In this document: one piece after another, positions 6,129 to 7,045 of the stretch
How the letters are laid out: the number at the start of each line of letters is the position of its first letter
How positions within the stretch are numbered: the stretch's first letter is position 1
Origin: an uncultured Prevotella sp.
GTDB lineage: Bacteria > Bacteroidota > Bacteroidia > Bacteroidales > Bacteroidaceae
Reading direction: 5' to 3'
Assembly: GCA_905202125.1 (NCBI GenBank)
Contig: CAJKQX010000095.1
Span: 1-7,045, forward strand
Length of the DNA stretch: 7,045 bases
Made by a program: the position numbers and the translations under genes
The notes under the pieces: generated by a model
The model's input: only the letters and a program-made list of their open reading frames with translations
Databases searched by the model: none
Told to the model about the DNA's origin: nothing

Positions 6129-6148
6129 AACGTCCGCACCCGGACATT
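6129..6148 (-). other. GC-rich hairpin in the rpsL-rpsG spacer
   Basis: On the minus strand AATGTCCG (6148-6141) pairs with CGGACGTT (6136-6129) through eight base pairs, one of them G-U, around a GGTG tetraloop. It is the only GC-rich element in an otherwise AT-rich 158-base spacer. The location matches that of the S7 regulatory site in E. coli, but structural similarity to that site was not tested. Confidence 0.6.
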
Positions 6149-6238
6149 TACTCAACCTTGTATCTTTAACAATTCGCCAGCAAAACAATTATTTAAATAA
6201 ATATCTAATCCGATATGAATCCTGAAATTATCTTATGA

Positions 6239-6619
6239 TTATTTCTTTGCTTTCGGACGTTTTGCACCATATTTTGAACGGCGCTGTGTACGGTTGGCAA
6301 CACCTGCTGTATCGAGAGTACCGCGAACGATGTGATAACGTACACCGGGAAGGTCTTTCACACGACCACCGCGAACAAGAACGATACTGTGCTCCTGCAA
6401 GTTATGCCCCTCTCCGGGGATGTAGGAGTTCACCTCTTTAGAGTTTGTCAAACGAACACGGGCAACTTTACGCATTGCCGAATTAGGTTTCTTAGGTGTG
6501 GTTGTGTAAACACGGACGCATACACCACGACGTTGAGGACAGGCGTCCAAAGCCGGTGATTTGCTCTTGTCTACAAGCACCTTTCTACCCTTTCTTACCA
6601 ATTGTGAAATTGTAGGCAT
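6239..6619 (-). CDS. rpsL: 30S ribosomal protein S12 (uS12)
   Basis: S12 lies at the decoding centre and contributes to tRNA selection accuracy. The 126-residue product starts MPTISQLVRKGRKVLVDKSK. It contains LDACPQRRGVC (24-34), TTTPKKPNSAMRKVARVRL (39-57), GEGHNLQEHS (69-78) and RGGRVKDLPGVRYHIVRG (83-100). Lys43 and Lys88, counting the initiator Met, are the residues whose substitution gives streptomycin resistance or dependence in other bacteria. Both are the ordinary lysines here. Asp89 in the KDLPG loop is the residue methylthiolated by RimO in E. coli. The C-terminus ends in a basic tail (YGAKRPKAKK). As the first gene of the str unit it has its own promoter about 80 bases upstream and a 158-base spacer before rpsG. 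Confidence 0.98.
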   Translation of the reverse strand: MPTISQLVRKGRKVLVDKSKSPALDACPQRRGVCVRVYTTTPKKPNSAMRKVARVRLTNSKEVNSYIPGEGHNLQEHSIVLVRGGRVKDLPGVRYHIVRGTLDTAGVANRTQRRSKYGAKRPKAKK

Positions 6620-6700
6620 AATTTTTGATTTTTAATTTATATATTTATTTTTGTTGTTATCTTACCATATTGAAAAGCATACAATAAGCCTTTCGGGCTG

Positions 6701-6732
6701 CAAAGGTACAAACATTTATCCAATACACCTAA
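6701..6732 (-). promoter_or_regulatory. Bacteroides-type promoter of rpsL-rpsG-fusA-rpsJ
   Basis: The minus strand carries TACCTTTG (6708-6701), a full match to the -7 consensus TAnnTTTG, within TTTGTACCTTTGCAGCCC. The -33 element is weak: the best candidate is TTAG about 20 bases upstream (6732-6729). Transcription would start near 6695, giving an rpsL leader of about 75 bases that is A/T rich close to the ATG. Confidence 0.7.
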
Positions 6733-7045
6733 TTTTACCATTTGCGAGTTGGCAAAAGAATAATAAAATTAATGTTTTTTAATGGTTATTAAATATTATT
6801 ACCCTTATTTTAAACATATAAAGCACAATTAATGTTCAATTCACGAGACACGAAACGGCAATTTACTGCTTGCGACATAACGGACAAGTGCAATACATAC
6901 TATACAAAAACTAAATACTTGAAAAAATCAAAATAAGGTATAGGAATGACAATTGAATTTAAGGATAATACCAAACAGGGTCGACCGACTTTAAACCCAA
7001 ATCGTCATTAGACCGACAATGGGCATGAATGATGGTTATCGTATT
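6733..7045. other. AT-rich region without a recognisable gene upstream of the str promoter
   Basis: About 310 bases show no confident gene on either strand. Two short open stretches exist at the right edge. One is a 21-codon plus-strand frame (6946-7011) beginning MTIEFKDNTKQGRP. The other is a minus-strand frame open from the edge to a TAA at 6959-6961 (28 codons), which might be the last codons of an upstream gene. They overlap, so at most one is likely to be real. No tRNA-like fold, terminator with a T tract or long repeat was seen. Confidence 0.5.

Noticed and set aside
6687..6699. Short hairpin AGCC/GGCT at the rpsL transcription start
   Set aside because: It has only four base pairs, and the predicted start site falls inside it, so the transcript would not contain the whole stem.
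6767..6836. Direct repeat AATTAATGTT, 60 bases apart
   Set aside because: It is ten bases of A/T-rich sequence in an A/T-rich region, compatible with chance. No other repeat copies or mobile-element features were seen.

Overview
The window carries the minus-strand str and S10 ribosomal-protein clusters of a member of the Bacteroidota, most likely the order Bacteroidales. The evidence is the protein sequences themselves (S10, S12, L2 and EF-G read as Bacteroidales types), two promoters of the Bacteroides type (TAnnTTTG -7 box), A-rich ribosome-binding regions that mostly lack Shine-Dalgarno sequences, and the str-to-S10 gene order. Family and genus cannot be fixed by eye.

Reading along the minus strand from the right edge: about 320 bases of AT-rich sequence without a recognisable gene (6728-7045); a promoter near 6701-6708; rpsL (S12); a 158-base spacer with a GC-rich hairpin; rpsG (S7); fusA (EF-G); a 97-base spacer with a long hairpin; and rpsJ (S10). 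Two hairpins follow rpsJ, the second being a strong intrinsic terminator (2985-3026).

Next comes a 741-base gap that interrupts the usually continuous rpsJ-rplC order. It holds the remnant of an ECF sigma factor (region 2 only, with a shifted 5' end and no region 4). After that come a textbook Bacteroides-type promoter (2506-2536) and a leader of about 175 bases. The leader contains a stem-loop followed by a T-rich tract, which may be an attenuator. Then come rplC (L3), rplD (L4), rplW (L23, with an unusual internal insertion and a clear Shine-Dalgarno) and rplB (L2), which is cut by the left edge.

All intact genes serve translation: S12, S7 and S10 belong to the 30S subunit, L3, L4, L23 and L2 to the 50S subunit, and EF-G drives translocation. 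The main interest is regulatory. The str and S10 units appear to be separated by a terminator, a decayed sigma gene and a new promoter, and several spacers carry structured RNA that could support autogenous control. I see no wholly new system such as a CRISPR array, mobile element or defence island.
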